Below, piece by piece: positions 7,017 to 13,773 of a stretch of DNA of 24,515 nt. The notes beneath the pieces were generated by a model that saw only the letters and a list, made by a program, of their open reading frames with translations, searched no databases and was not told where the DNA came from. Within the stretch, counting starts at the first letter, position 1; each line of letters begins with the position of its first letter. The DNA is from JABHIB01 sp964497715. Its GTDB lineage: Archaea > Nanobdellota > Nanobdellia > SCGC-AAA011-G17 > PNOQ01. The stretch spans positions 1-24,515 of the forward strand of contig CAZCDH010000009.1 of NCBI GenBank assembly GCA_964497715.1, written 5' to 3'. Position numbers and translations under genes: made by a program.

Positions 7017-7597
7017 TTTTTTATAATTAATATTTGGGCAAAGCTAGAGTACATAGAATAGAGTAGGATATCTTCTGTTATCTCTTTTTTGAATCCTAAT
7101 GGATCCATAATTCTAAATTTATTTTCATCATAATCTTCTATTACTATATAATGTAGTGAATTTGCAGAGTGTTTTCCCATATAGATTTTTGGCCTTACTC
7201 TTGCAATAACTGGGATTCCCTTGTCTATATAATTTTTTATATCTTTAATTGAAGGTATCTTTATTTTTATCTCTCCTCCTTCCCTTAGATAGTTTAGTGC
7301 GCTATCAGAAGCGTGTTTAGCACTGTACATATATTTATTTTTCAAAAGATATTCTTTAACATCCGTTATATCAAAAGTAGAATAAAGAAAATAATTATAA
7401 TCGATTATCTCAACATCAAATCCTAATTTTATTGCTGAATAACCTAGATCATATATCCAATTAGTTCCTTCTCTGATTTTATTATGTTCAGATATTTCAA
7501 TTTCAGAATATTTTTTACCATAGAATTCAAAAACAGATTTTAAAGATGCTACTCCACAAGATTTGTCTGTTTCTCCTTTGATTATTGGTAAATCCAT
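7013..7597 (-). CDS. C39-like (papain-fold) cysteine peptidase
   Basis: The 194-residue protein has the C39/C39-like layout: Cys14 in DKSCGVASLKSVFEFYG near the N-terminus, His149 in SLHYIVIEDYD and Asp165 in FRIMDPLG, giving a full Cys-His-Asp triad. In bacteriocin systems C39 domains cut the leader of precursor peptides, usually fused to an ABC exporter; here it stands alone, has no membrane segment, and is presumably cytosolic. The usual double-Gly leader site is not seen in the adjacent peptide, so specificity must differ if that is its substrate. It is convergent with the Cys-rich peptide (stops overlap) and divergent from the radical SAM gene. The peptidase fold is well supported; the substrate is inference. 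Confidence 0.75.
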   Translation of the reverse strand: MDLPIIKGETDKSCGVASLKSVFEFYGKKYSEIEISEHNKIREGTNWIYDLGYSAIKLGFDVEIIDYNYFLYSTFDITDVKEYLLKNKYMYSAKHASDSALNYLREGGEIKIKIPSIKDIKNYIDKGIPVIARVRPKIYMGKHSANSLHYIVIEDYDENKFRIMDPLGFKKEITEDILLYSMYSSFAQILIIKN

Positions 7598-7620
7598 AGC
7601 TTATTTCTATTTTAAAGAAC

Positions 7621-7628
7621 TTATATAT
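7621..7628 (-). promoter_or_regulatory. TATA box for the C39-like peptidase
   Basis: TTATATAT, read in either direction as a TATA element, is centred about 27 nt before the ATG at 7597. The 88-bp divergent region 7598-7685 therefore holds separate promoters for the peptidase and the radical SAM gene. Confidence 0.5.
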
Positions 7629-7656
7629 GTTTTGATAGTATTGATATATGAGAAGC

Positions 7657-7666
7657 TTTATATATT
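7657..7666 (+). promoter_or_regulatory. TATA box for the radical SAM gene
   Basis: TTTATATATT is centred about 25 nt before the ATG at 7686, implying a leaderless transcript. Confidence 0.55.
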
Positions 7667-7685
7667 TTAAAAGATATACTTTTCG

Positions 7686-8723
7686 ATGGTAAAACTTAAG
7701 ACGACATGGTTAGTTACAAATTATACTTGTGATAATCATTGTGATTGGTGTTATGCCGAAGATAACGAATGCGATAAGAACATAATAATGCCAAAACAGT
7801 TAGCTTTTGAGTCTATAGACTTCTTAGATTCTTTAGATGTAAAAAAAATAATATTGATTGGAGGAGAACCTACAGTTTATCCTCATATAATCGATACACT
7901 AAGGTATGCTAAGAGTAAGGATATAAATATTGGAATGGTTAGTAATGGAAGAACTCTAAAAAATAAGGAATATTTAGAACAATTATTTGATGCAGGACTA
8001 GGTGGGGCTAGCATTTCAATTCAAGGATCTAATCCAGGAGTTCATGATTCAATAACTAATGTTGGAGGAAGTTTTGATGATAGTGTGAGAGGTATAAAAA
8101 ATTATGGGGAACTGAAAACTCCAATTAGTACATCTACTACTATGTGTGAGAAAAATGTAGAAGATCTTGAAAATATTGTTGGTTTTTTGTCAGATCTTGG
8201 TGTTGAAAAAATAGGGTTTACTACTTGTACTAATTCTCCAGGTTCGAATCAAAATAATGATATTATTAGTCCAACAAGGGCTGCAAAACTAATTGAAAAA
8301 CTATATACTCTTGGGAAAGAGAGATCTGTTGAAGTTAGATCGATTACCCCCTTGCCTCTTTGTAATGTTGATGAAAAAATAAGAGAGGAAATGTTAGAAA
8401 AAGGAGTATTGAATTATAGTTGTCAGATGTACCGAGGTTCAGGTTTAGCAATAGATCCTACAGGAAATATACTTCCTTGCGTTCATTGGTCAAACTATCC
8501 TATTGGAAATATTAAGAAAGAGAATAAACTGTTAACTCCTGATGAATTCAATGATTTTTGGTTTAATGAAAATAAATTGCCTTCTAGACTTAGAAAAGAA
8601 TTGTGGAAATATCCTTCAGTTAAATGTAAGAAAGATTCTAAATATTGGGGAGAGTGTATTGGAGGTTGCCCAACTTTTTGGTCAGATTTTACTCCAGATC
8701 TTGAGATCAAAGGATTGCCTTAG
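7686..8723 (+). CDS. Radical SAM/SPASM peptide-maturation enzyme
   Basis: The 345-residue protein starts with the radical SAM cluster motif C15-x3-C19-x2-C22 (TNYTCDNHCDWCY), which binds the [4Fe-4S] that cleaves S-adenosylmethionine. GGEPT (about residues 59-63) is the SAM-amine motif, and VSNGRTL and SISIQGSNPG are typical TIM-barrel strands. The C-terminal third has a SPASM-like set of extra cysteines: C246, C265 (GNILPCVHW), C314, C324 and C328 (CIGGC), consistent with one or two auxiliary clusters. SPASM enzymes modify Cys-rich peptides, for example forming Cys-to-carbon thioethers. The likely substrate is the Cys/Asp-rich peptide at 6819-7016. Length and motif order fit peptide-modifying members. 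Other SPASM roles such as PQQ/mycofactocin-like chemistry or anaerobic sulfatase activation cannot be excluded, but no matching partners are present. Confidence 0.85.
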   Translation: MVKLKTTWLVTNYTCDNHCDWCYAEDNECDKNIIMPKQLAFESIDFLDSLDVKKIILIGGEPTVYPHIIDTLRYAKSKDINIGMVSNGRTLKNKEYLEQLFDAGLGGASISIQGSNPGVHDSITNVGGSFDDSVRGIKNYGELKTPISTSTTMCEKNVEDLENIVGFLSDLGVEKIGFTTCTNSPGSNQNNDIISPTRAAKLIEKLYTLGKERSVEVRSITPLPLCNVDEKIREEMLEKGVLNYSCQMYRGSGLAIDPTGNILPCVHWSNYPIGNIKKENKLLTPDEFNDFWFNENKLPSRLRKELWKYPSVKCKKDSKYWGECIGGCPTFWSDFTPDLEIKGLP

Positions 8724-8729
8724 GAAAGA

Positions 8730-8739
8730 CTTTTATATC
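8730..8739 (+). promoter_or_regulatory. TATA box for the GIY-YIG gene
   Basis: CTTTTATATC, preceded by AGGAAAGA as in the promoters at 107 and 2067, lies about 25 nt before the ATG at 8760. It begins 6 bp after the radical SAM stop codon. Confidence 0.55.
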
Positions 8740-8759
8740 TCTTTTTTTATTTTATTTTT

Positions 8760-9017
8760 ATGACTTCTTTACACTATGTCTATATGGTTGAATGTTGGAA
8801 TGGTGCCTATTATACTGGTTACACCATCAATCTAGACGAAAGGATGAAGAAACATAAAGGTGGCAAAGGTTCTAAGTATGTTAAATCAAAAGGTTTCAAA
8901 AAACTAGTTTATTATGAAGAGTATCAAGACAAAATAACTGCTATGAAGCGAGAGTATGTTTTGAAAAAATCTCCAAGAGCTTACAAAAAAGAGTTGGTTA
9001 ATTCTTTTAACAAATAA
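8760..9017 (+). CDS. GIY-YIG nuclease-superfamily protein (YhbQ/UPF0213-like)
   Basis: The 85-residue protein is a single GIY-YIG domain: HYVYMVECWNGAYYTGYT gives the two short signature motifs, followed by the conserved Arg/His region LDERMKKHKGGKGSKYVKSK and a terminal Glu-rich helix (YEEYQDKITAMKREY). Size matches the stand-alone YhbQ/UPF0213 family, which is linked to DNA repair or nucleic-acid cleavage. It has its own leaderless promoter and ends 2 bp before the stop of the convergent CNNM/CorC gene, so it is an independent unit, not part of the RiPP locus upstream. Confidence 0.85.
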   Translation: MTSLHYVYMVECWNGAYYTGYTINLDERMKKHKGGKGSKYVKSKGFKKLVYYEEYQDKITAMKREYVLKKSPRAYKKELVNSFNK

Positions 9018-9019
9018 TC

Positions 9020-10237
9020 TTATTTCTTCAATTCAATTTCTTCTATTCTCTGTCTATCCACTTTTTTTATCTTTATTTTAATGTTATCTATCTCGGTTTT
9101 GTCATTCTTCTTTGGAATTCTTTCTAAGTGGTCTAAAATTAATCCACCTATAGTGTTAGAATCTTCTCGTTCTTCAAGAGAGAGTTTTAATTTTTTGTTA
9201 ATGATATCTAGTTCTGTGCTTCCTTTTATTAGGTATTTATTTTTGCCAACTTTTTTGATTAACTTTTCTTCACTATCTGTTTCATCAAATATCTCTCCAA
9301 CTATCTCTTCTAATAGATCTTCAAGAGTTACCAATCCCTCTATTCCTCCGTGTTCTTCAACAACCATTGCAATGTGAATTTTCTTGTTTTGGAATTCTTT
9401 TAAGAGAGTATCAATTTTCTTATGTTTTGGAACAAATAATGCAGGTCTCATAACATTTTTCAAACTAATCTTTCTTTTACCTTTGATATATTTAATTAGA
9501 TCTTTTACATAGAGTATCCCTACAATCTTATCTATATCTTCTTTGAATATTGGAATTCTAGAAAATCCAGATCCCTTTACTGTGTCCAGTATATCTTTTT
9601 GTGTGGAATCTATATTTAGTGCAATAATCTCTGTTCTCGGAGTCATAACTTCCCAAGCATGAATATCATCGAATTTGAAAATTTTATGAATCATCTCTTC
9701 TTCGATTTTATTAATTGCCCCTTCTTCTTGGCCCAGAGATACCATTGTTTTAATTTCTCCTTCTGTGATCTCATCACCTTTTCCTTTTCCTGTAAATGAT
9801 TTTGCTATAAGTTCAAACAATTTTATTATTGGATTAAATATTATTTCTAGTATGTAAAGAGGTTTTGCTGCAAAGAGTGCAACTTTCTCTGTGTGTTTTA
9901 CTGCGAGAGTCTTTGGAATTATTTCTCCAAAAGTTAGGATTAAAAATGTCATGACTCCTGTCGCTATTCCAACACCTTTACTTCCGAATAAGTCTATTGC
10001 TATAGCTGTTGCAAAAGAAGCACCGAATATATTCACTATGTTGTTTGCTATTGCTATATTTATCAGAAGTTTGTGTGGCCTTTCTCTTAATTTTCTAAGA
10101 GTTTCAGAACCTTTTCTTTTTTGCATTACTAACTGCTTAATCTTTGATTTATTTATAGAAATAAGCGCTATTTCACTGCTCGAAAAAAATGAGGATAGTA
10201 ATAAAACTATAGATAATATTAGTATTTCTATGATCAT
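9020..10237 (-). CDS. CNNM/CorC-family (hemolysin C-like) transporter with CBS pair
   Basis: The 405-residue membrane protein has an N-terminal DUF21/CNNM domain (about 1-180) with several hydrophobic helices and the hallmark GEIIPKTLAVKH, then a CBS pair (about 195-315; VMTPRTEIIALN, GFSRIPIFKE, HIAMVVEEHGGIEGLVTLEDLLEEIVGEI), and a C-terminal CorC_HlyC domain (about 325-405; LIKGSTELDIIN, TIGGLILDHLERIPK). Such proteins are implicated in Mg2+ efflux, with the CBS pair sensing nucleotide-Mg. Length is normal. The promoter probably includes CTTATAAA read at 10274-10281, leaving a leader of about 15 nt. No operon partner is seen. Confidence 0.9.
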   Translation of the reverse strand: MIIEILILSIVLLLSSFFSSSEIALISINKSKIKQLVMQKRKGSETLRKLRERPHKLLINIAIANNIVNIFGASFATAIAIDLFGSKGVGIATGVMTFLILTFGEIIPKTLAVKHTEKVALFAAKPLYILEIIFNPIIKLFELIAKSFTGKGKGDEITEGEIKTMVSLGQEEGAINKIEEEMIHKIFKFDDIHAWEVMTPRTEIIALNIDSTQKDILDTVKGSGFSRIPIFKEDIDKIVGILYVKDLIKYIKGKRKISLKNVMRPALFVPKHKKIDTLLKEFQNKKIHIAMVVEEHGGIEGLVTLEDLLEEIVGEIFDETDSEEKLIKKVGKNKYLIKGSTELDIINKKLKLSLEEREDSNTIGGLILDHLERIPKKNDKTEIDNIKIKIKKVDRQRIEEIELKK

Positions 10238-10303
10238 GTATTTTGCACCTATACATTGATAATATCTCGGAAGTTTATAAGTTTTTTTATAGTGATTAGT
10301 TAG

Positions 10304-10312
10304 TTTTATAAG
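10304..10312 (+). promoter_or_regulatory. TATA box for small membrane protein gene
   Basis: TTTTATAAG is centred 26 nt before the ATG at 10334. The 96-bp divergent region 10238-10333 carries this box and an opposite-facing TTTATAAG at 10274-10281. Confidence 0.5.
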
Positions 10313-10333
10313 TTATCATAGAGTCCTATTTTT

Positions 10334-10594
10334 ATGGTAGACGATTTAGAAAAAAAAGTTTCTAAAACTTATTTTGGAGCTGCAAGTTTAGTGATTGTTG
10401 GAGGAGCTATTGCAGGCGGAATTATTGGTGCGATTACTAGTCAGGTATTATCTAAAGATCTCGCGAATTTAGCTTATGATCTGAATATCCAGTGTAGTGA
10501 AAAAGATGTTAGTAAGGGTCTTATTTATGGTGGAACCTTTTTTGGTGCAATATCTAGCGCAATAGCTAGTTATGGATTTAATAAGAAAAAATAG
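10334..10594 (+). CDS. Small two-helix membrane protein, unrecognised
   Basis: The 86-residue protein has two Gly/Ala-rich hydrophobic segments, about residues 13-38 (SLVIVGGAIAGGIIGAITSQ) and about 64-81 (LIYGGTFFGAISSAIASYG), joined by a polar loop with one Cys, and ends in a basic KKK tail. Small-residue GxxxG-like spacing suggests packing of the helices. I do not recognise a family. It has a leaderless promoter of its own and is convergent with the exported protein at 10627-11031. Nothing in the context assigns a role. Confidence 0.55.
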   Translation: MVDDLEKKVSKTYFGAASLVIVGGAIAGGIIGAITSQVLSKDLANLAYDLNIQCSEKDVSKGLIYGGTFFGAISSAIASYGFNKKK

Positions 10595-10626
10595 CAATGG
10601 TGCGCATATCAAATCGCATCAACGCC

Positions 10627-11031
10627 TTAATTTTCTTTTTTTATTTTTATATTCTTAGGAAAAATATACCAAGTTTTCATATCTTCTTGGATTAGATTAT
10701 CGTCTGTTGAGAAATCTACGAATTTTGTCCGATCTTCTGATAGAACATAACGATCCCTAATTCCATCTAGATCAAAGTCTTCCTTGTAAAGGCCTTCAAT
10801 TCCACCATGGTTATCTATAATATAATTTGCCAATAAGTATGGACTATCTGTTTTTATCGAGTATATCTCTCCAGAATTAGTTTGTATAGTGTCTGGTTTT
10901 GAGATTGTACACTCTTGGCCAAAGTATTTTTTAATAGAAGTGAAAGTGTGATCTATTTTTGTATTATCTTCTGCTATAGCGGATGTAGATATCGCTGCTA
11001 TCCCTAATCCTAGTTTGGTTATTAGATTCAT
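10627..11031 (-). CDS. Exported small protein with a Ca-binding-like D-x-D-x-D loop
   Basis: The 134-residue protein begins with a signal peptide (MNLITKLGLGIAAISTSAIA, cleavage likely near residue 20). A mature part of about 110 residues follows, with the loop DFDLDGIRD, whose Asp spacing resembles EF-hand or dockerin calcium sites, and a single Cys. I do not recognise the family. Its ATG overlaps the TGA of the upstream 99-residue gene (ATGA on the minus strand), so the two form an operon and are translationally coupled. Confidence 0.55.
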   Translation of the reverse strand: MNLITKLGLGIAAISTSAIAEDNTKIDHTFTSIKKYFGQECTISKPDTIQTNSGEIYSIKTDSPYLLANYIIDNHGGIEGLYKEDFDLDGIRDRYVLSEDRTKFVDFSTDDNLIQEDMKTWYIFPKNIKIKKEN

Positions 11032-11327
11032 TTGTTGTATTCTATGCCTCTAACTCTTAACTCATTTACTAGAGAATCGTATTTTATATGATAGTCTTTA
11101 TCCCTTTCTACTCCAAAAAAGAACGTACCATTATCGTTGTTTACTAATTCTTCTAATAGTGTTTCAACTTCTGAGTTTAACATACTATATACTCTGTTTT
11201 CTTCAAAGAAATTTTCTTTTGTTAGGTAACATGAAGTTAAATAATTCTCTCTTGCTGAACTAATATTATATCCTATACTCTGCATGCTCAGTTCTCTGAA
11301 TCTATCTCTCATTTGTTCGATATCCAT
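11028..11327 (-). CDS. Small cytosolic protein, unrecognised
   Basis: The 99-residue protein is charged and predicted largely helical at the N-terminus (MDIEQMRDRFRELSMQSIGY), with no signal peptide or membrane segment. It resembles no family I know. It is the first gene of a two-gene unit with the exported protein at 10627-11031, to which it is coupled by a 4-bp overlap. A TATA palindrome at 11348-11355, 24 nt upstream of its ATG, makes it leaderless. A partner role for the exported protein is possible on this linkage alone. Confidence 0.5.
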   Translation of the reverse strand: MDIEQMRDRFRELSMQSIGYNISSARENYLTSCYLTKENFFEENRVYSMLNSEVETLLEELVNNDNGTFFFGVERDKDYHIKYDSLVNELRVRGIEYNK

Positions 11328-11347
11328 ATATTTGTGAATTGAAAATA

Positions 11348-11355
11348 TTATATAA
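11348..11355. promoter_or_regulatory. Palindromic TATA box between divergent genes
   Basis: TTATATAA is a perfect palindrome centred 24 nt from the minus-strand ATG at 11327. It is the only evident TATA element for the plus-strand Nudix gene too, 46 nt before its ATG at 11398, which would give that mRNA a leader of about 20 nt. Confidence 0.45.
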
Positions 11356-11397
11356 AATTAACTAAAACTCAAATCTACTATCTATTTCTTGAACATA

Positions 11398-11847
11398 ATG
11401 TTTAATAATGGAAGAGTACGATTATTTATTAAGAAAATGGTAAATGTAAATCCTGTAGATATAATATTTATAAAAAATAATCAGACATTATTAGTGAAGA
11501 GAGCAGAATCTGAAGAGAATAATCTTTGGTCTATTCCTGGTGGTGCTGCAGAAGAAGGTGAAACTTTTGAAACTGCATTAAAAAGAGAGATTAGAGAGGA
11601 ATTGAATTGTAGTATAGGAAATTATCAATATTTTAAATCTTATTTTCTAAAAATTAATGATAAAAAGTCTGCCAGAACAGTTTATTTTTATGGAGAATTA
11701 GAAGGTGAGATTAAATTGAACGATGAACTTAAAGAATATTCTTGGTTTGATTTGAATGATCCAGAATTGTTGGAATTAAGTTTTGCATTTGATCAAAAAA
11801 ATGTTATCTTAGATTTTATTGAATTTATGAAAAAGAAAACAGAATAA
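11398..11847 (+). CDS. Nudix hydrolase
   Basis: The 149-residue protein hydrolyses a nucleoside diphosphate linked to another moiety, substrate unknown. The Nudix box is complete: G-x5-E-x7-REIREE, in GGAAEEGETFETALKREI and onward (about residues 48-73), preceded by the typical strand LLVKRAESEENNLWSIPGG. The frame also offers a TTG at 11389 and an ATG at 11437. I chose ATG 11398, the first ATG after the expected transcription start, but 11437 (MVNVNPVDIIF) would leave the fold intact. The stop lies 1 bp from the stop of the convergent interrupted lipoprotein reading frame. Confidence 0.88.
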   Translation: MFNNGRVRLFIKKMVNVNPVDIIFIKNNQTLLVKRAESEENNLWSIPGGAAEEGETFETALKREIREELNCSIGNYQYFKSYFLKINDKKSARTVYFYGELEGEIKLNDELKEYSWFDLNDPELLELSFAFDQKNVILDFIEFMKKKTE

Positions 11848-11848
11848 A

Positions 11849-11953
11849 TTATTTGTGAACTACCATATCTTCTAGAGTCCATTTTCTGTTCCCTTCTAAA
11901 TCATCTGCTGCTAAAGTCCTGTACATACTATCTCCCTCTTTATGTAGATCTGT
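11849..11953 (-). other. In-frame continuation of the lipoprotein reading frame beyond a TAA
   Basis: On the minus strand, the frame of the lipoprotein gene stays open after its TAA (11954-11956) for 34 more codons to a TAA at 11849-11851. The piece reads TDLHKEGDSMYRTLAADDLE, then ends WTLEDMVVHK, protein-like in composition and without other stops. It ends 1 bp from the convergent Nudix gene, the same tail-to-tail spacing seen at other real gene ends here. The likely reading is a recent nonsense mutation that truncated a protein of about 145 residues; readthrough is less likely. An internal ATG encodes MYRTLAAD. Confidence 0.5.
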
Positions 11954-12286
11954 TTAGAGTATATATGGTCCAGATTGAGTCATTCTGTAAAAATTACTAA
12001 GATTATCAACTTCCCCTCCTTGCGCATACCAAGGGATAACCGAATATTCGGAATCTAAAGAAAATGTAACTCTTATACTATTGTCCGATAGGTCCTGAAT
12101 TCTTAATTCAATTCCGCAAGTCGAATCATCAGTTGTTAGAGAATTGAAATGTGCATGACCGTTATATGTTCCCGACCACTCTGAACTCATCATTTCATTT
12201 TCTGGTGTTGGCCCCATAATGCTTTCGCAACCAGATAAACTAGCCACCATTCCTAATCCTAAAACTGATTTTTTTATGAAATTCAT
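11954..12286 (-). CDS. Lipoprotein, probably truncated by an in-frame stop
   Basis: The 110-residue product has a lipoprotein signal (MNFIKKSVLGLGMVASLSGC, lipobox LSGC with Cys20 as the anchor). The mature part is beta-rich (SEWSGTYNGHAHF, GIELRIQDLSDNSIRVTFSL), resembling small lipocalin-like or other beta-barrel lipoproteins, with no certain family. It ends at a TAA, but the same frame continues for 34 codons, so the gene probably encoded a protein of about 145 residues and is now shortened. A TATA-like ATATTTAAG near 12310 lies about 28 nt upstream of the ATG. Confidence 0.55.
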   Translation of the reverse strand: MNFIKKSVLGLGMVASLSGCESIMGPTPENEMMSSEWSGTYNGHAHFNSLTTDDSTCGIELRIQDLSDNSIRVTFSLDSEYSVIPWYAQGGEVDNLSNFYRMTQSGPYIL

Positions 12287-12326
12287 ACAATTATCGATAA
12301 ATTTCGACTTAAATATGTTTGGAATA

Positions 12327-13115
12327 TCAATATTTTGAGAATATTTCTAAATTTTCTGTTAGTATTTCTAGTTTTTCATTAAATAATTCGTCTTTTTCCT
12401 TGTAATCATAATCCAAAATATGATATGTGAATATTTCTGCAAACTGTTCGCCTGCATTTATCAAAGCATAACCTATATCTAGGTTTTTTCTATAAGGTAT
12501 TGAACTATAATATGAGAGTAATGATGGGTGCCCGTAAATTTTTTCGTCATTTTCTTTGTAAGTTTTAGAATCGATATGCTGAAATTTGGCTAAAATATCT
12601 ATTTGTTTTTTTATATCTAACATTTCAAAATAAGTATGTCCGATATTGTGAATAACTTTTCCGACCATAGGCAATTCATCCTGTACTGAAAATCTTTCAG
12701 CTAGAGGTTTTATTGTTTTGTCAGGATAGTGAGTTTGAAGATATGAATCTAGTCCTTGCTTTTGAATATTTTCCATTATTATCATGTATTTATTATCCCT
12801 ATATTCATACGGAGCATTTATCTCATTTTTTTTATTTGTTAGTAATTCTGGGAATTGTTCAGCTAGAATAATGTCTAGTTCTTTAGAAACTTTTTTTCCA
12901 TATTCTTCTTCCACATATATGATCTCAGGCAAATAATATTTTTCTGAAACTTCATTTTCTGCTATCCGGATTGCATATGATCCTTCCTTTGAAAATCCTC
13001 CAGCCAGGTGTTCTGTTCCTATCGGAAGAGTTGGTTCTAGTTTGTTTTCTATAGTATTTCCCGAAGGTACTGTTAATGTTCCTGCTAATATTGCTGAAAG
13101 AATTATTTTTCTCAT
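12327..13115 (-). CDS. Exported protein with degenerate zincin-like motif
   Basis: The 262-residue protein has a signal peptide (MRKIILSAILAGTLTVPSG). It contains HNIGH at residues 156-160, laid out like HExxH but with Asn instead of the catalytic Glu, and about 63 residues further NAGEQFAEIFTYH (E223/E227), the place and style of a gluzincin third ligand. This suggests a metallopeptidase fold that has lost catalysis or keeps only metal binding. Otherwise I do not recognise it. It stands alone between the interrupted lipoprotein (40 bp downstream on the same strand) and a divergent methyltransferase gene. A metallopeptidase relation is a motif-level inference. Confidence 0.5.
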   Translation of the reverse strand: MRKIILSAILAGTLTVPSGNTIENKLEPTLPIGTEHLAGGFSKEGSYAIRIAENEVSEKYYLPEIIYVEEEYGKKVSKELDIILAEQFPELLTNKKNEINAPYEYRDNKYMIIMENIQKQGLDSYLQTHYPDKTIKPLAERFSVQDELPMVGKVIHNIGHTYFEMLDIKKQIDILAKFQHIDSKTYKENDEKIYGHPSLLSYYSSIPYRKNLDIGYALINAGEQFAEIFTYHILDYDYKEKDELFNEKLEILTENLEIFSKY

Positions 13116-13179
13116 GTAAGTGAGAATTGATTAAAATTTAAAAAGATGTCCTTAAAAATGATCAAATCTAATTATCCTT

Positions 13180-13740
13180 ATGAGTTTCTTAAAACAAGCA
13201 TTGAAAAGACCAATTTGGACAGGAGCTATTGCACCCTCTTCAAAATATCTAGCTAACTACATTGCAGATTTAGCAGATTTAGAACATAAAAAAGTTGTAG
13301 TTGAACTTGGTCCAGGTAGTGGAGTTTTTACTAAAGAAATAATTAGAAAAAATAAAGGTTTATTTTTTGCTTTAGAAATTAATGAAGAGTTTGTTAATGA
13401 AACTAAGAAAAATTGTCCAGAAGCAATTGTTTATCATGATTCTGCAACTGAGATAAAAAAATATTTAAAAAAACATAAGAAATCTCATTGCGATTGTATA
13501 ATCTCCGCTTTGCCTTGGACATTATTCGATCATAATTTACAAAAAGAGTTATTGGATTCCGTTTATAATTCCCTAGAAAAAGATGGGGAATTTTTCACTA
13601 TAGCATATTTATCAGGACTTTATCTTCCACATGGCGTGGAACTTAGGAAGATACTTAATGAGAAGTTTAGAGAAGTTAAAAAGAGTAAGATTGTTTGGAG
13701 AAATTTACCCCCCACGATTGTTTATTGTTGTAAAAAGTGA
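13180..13740 (+). CDS. SAM-dependent methyltransferase, PmtA-like (phospholipid N-methyltransferase/KsgA-like fold)
   Basis: The 186-residue protein opens with MSFLKQALKRPIWTGAIAPSS, then the SAM-binding motif VVVELGPGSGVFTKEI (about residues 39-54), the acidic ribose-contacting LEINEEF, and the post-motif IISALPWTLFD in place of the NLPY-like catalytic strand of rRNA dimethylases. The start region and length match the PmtA (COG3963-like) family of phosphatidylethanolamine N-methyltransferases. As archaeal lipids differ, the real substrate is uncertain. It has its own promoter and is followed by the second Rhs-core gene 33 bp downstream, which also has its own TATA box. Confidence 0.75.
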   Translation: MSFLKQALKRPIWTGAIAPSSKYLANYIADLADLEHKKVVVELGPGSGVFTKEIIRKNKGLFFALEINEEFVNETKKNCPEAIVYHDSATEIKKYLKKHKKSHCDCIISALPWTLFDHNLQKELLDSVYNSLEKDGEFFTIAYLSGLYLPHGVELRKILNEKFREVKKSKIVWRNLPPTIVYCCKK

Positions 13741-13743
13741 AAG

Positions 13744-13753
13744 TTTTAAATAT
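13744..13753 (+). promoter_or_regulatory. TATA box for the second Rhs-type gene
   Basis: TTTTAAATAT is centred about 26 nt before the ATG at 13774, giving a leaderless transcript. Confidence 0.5.
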
Positions 13754-13773
13754 CTCATATAGTTCATATAATT

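Noticed and set aside
10595..10626. Locally GC-richer stretch between two convergent genes (around TGCGCATATCAAATCGCATC)
   Set aside because: I looked for an inverted repeat or attachment site and found no convincing pairing; 32 bp is too little for more.
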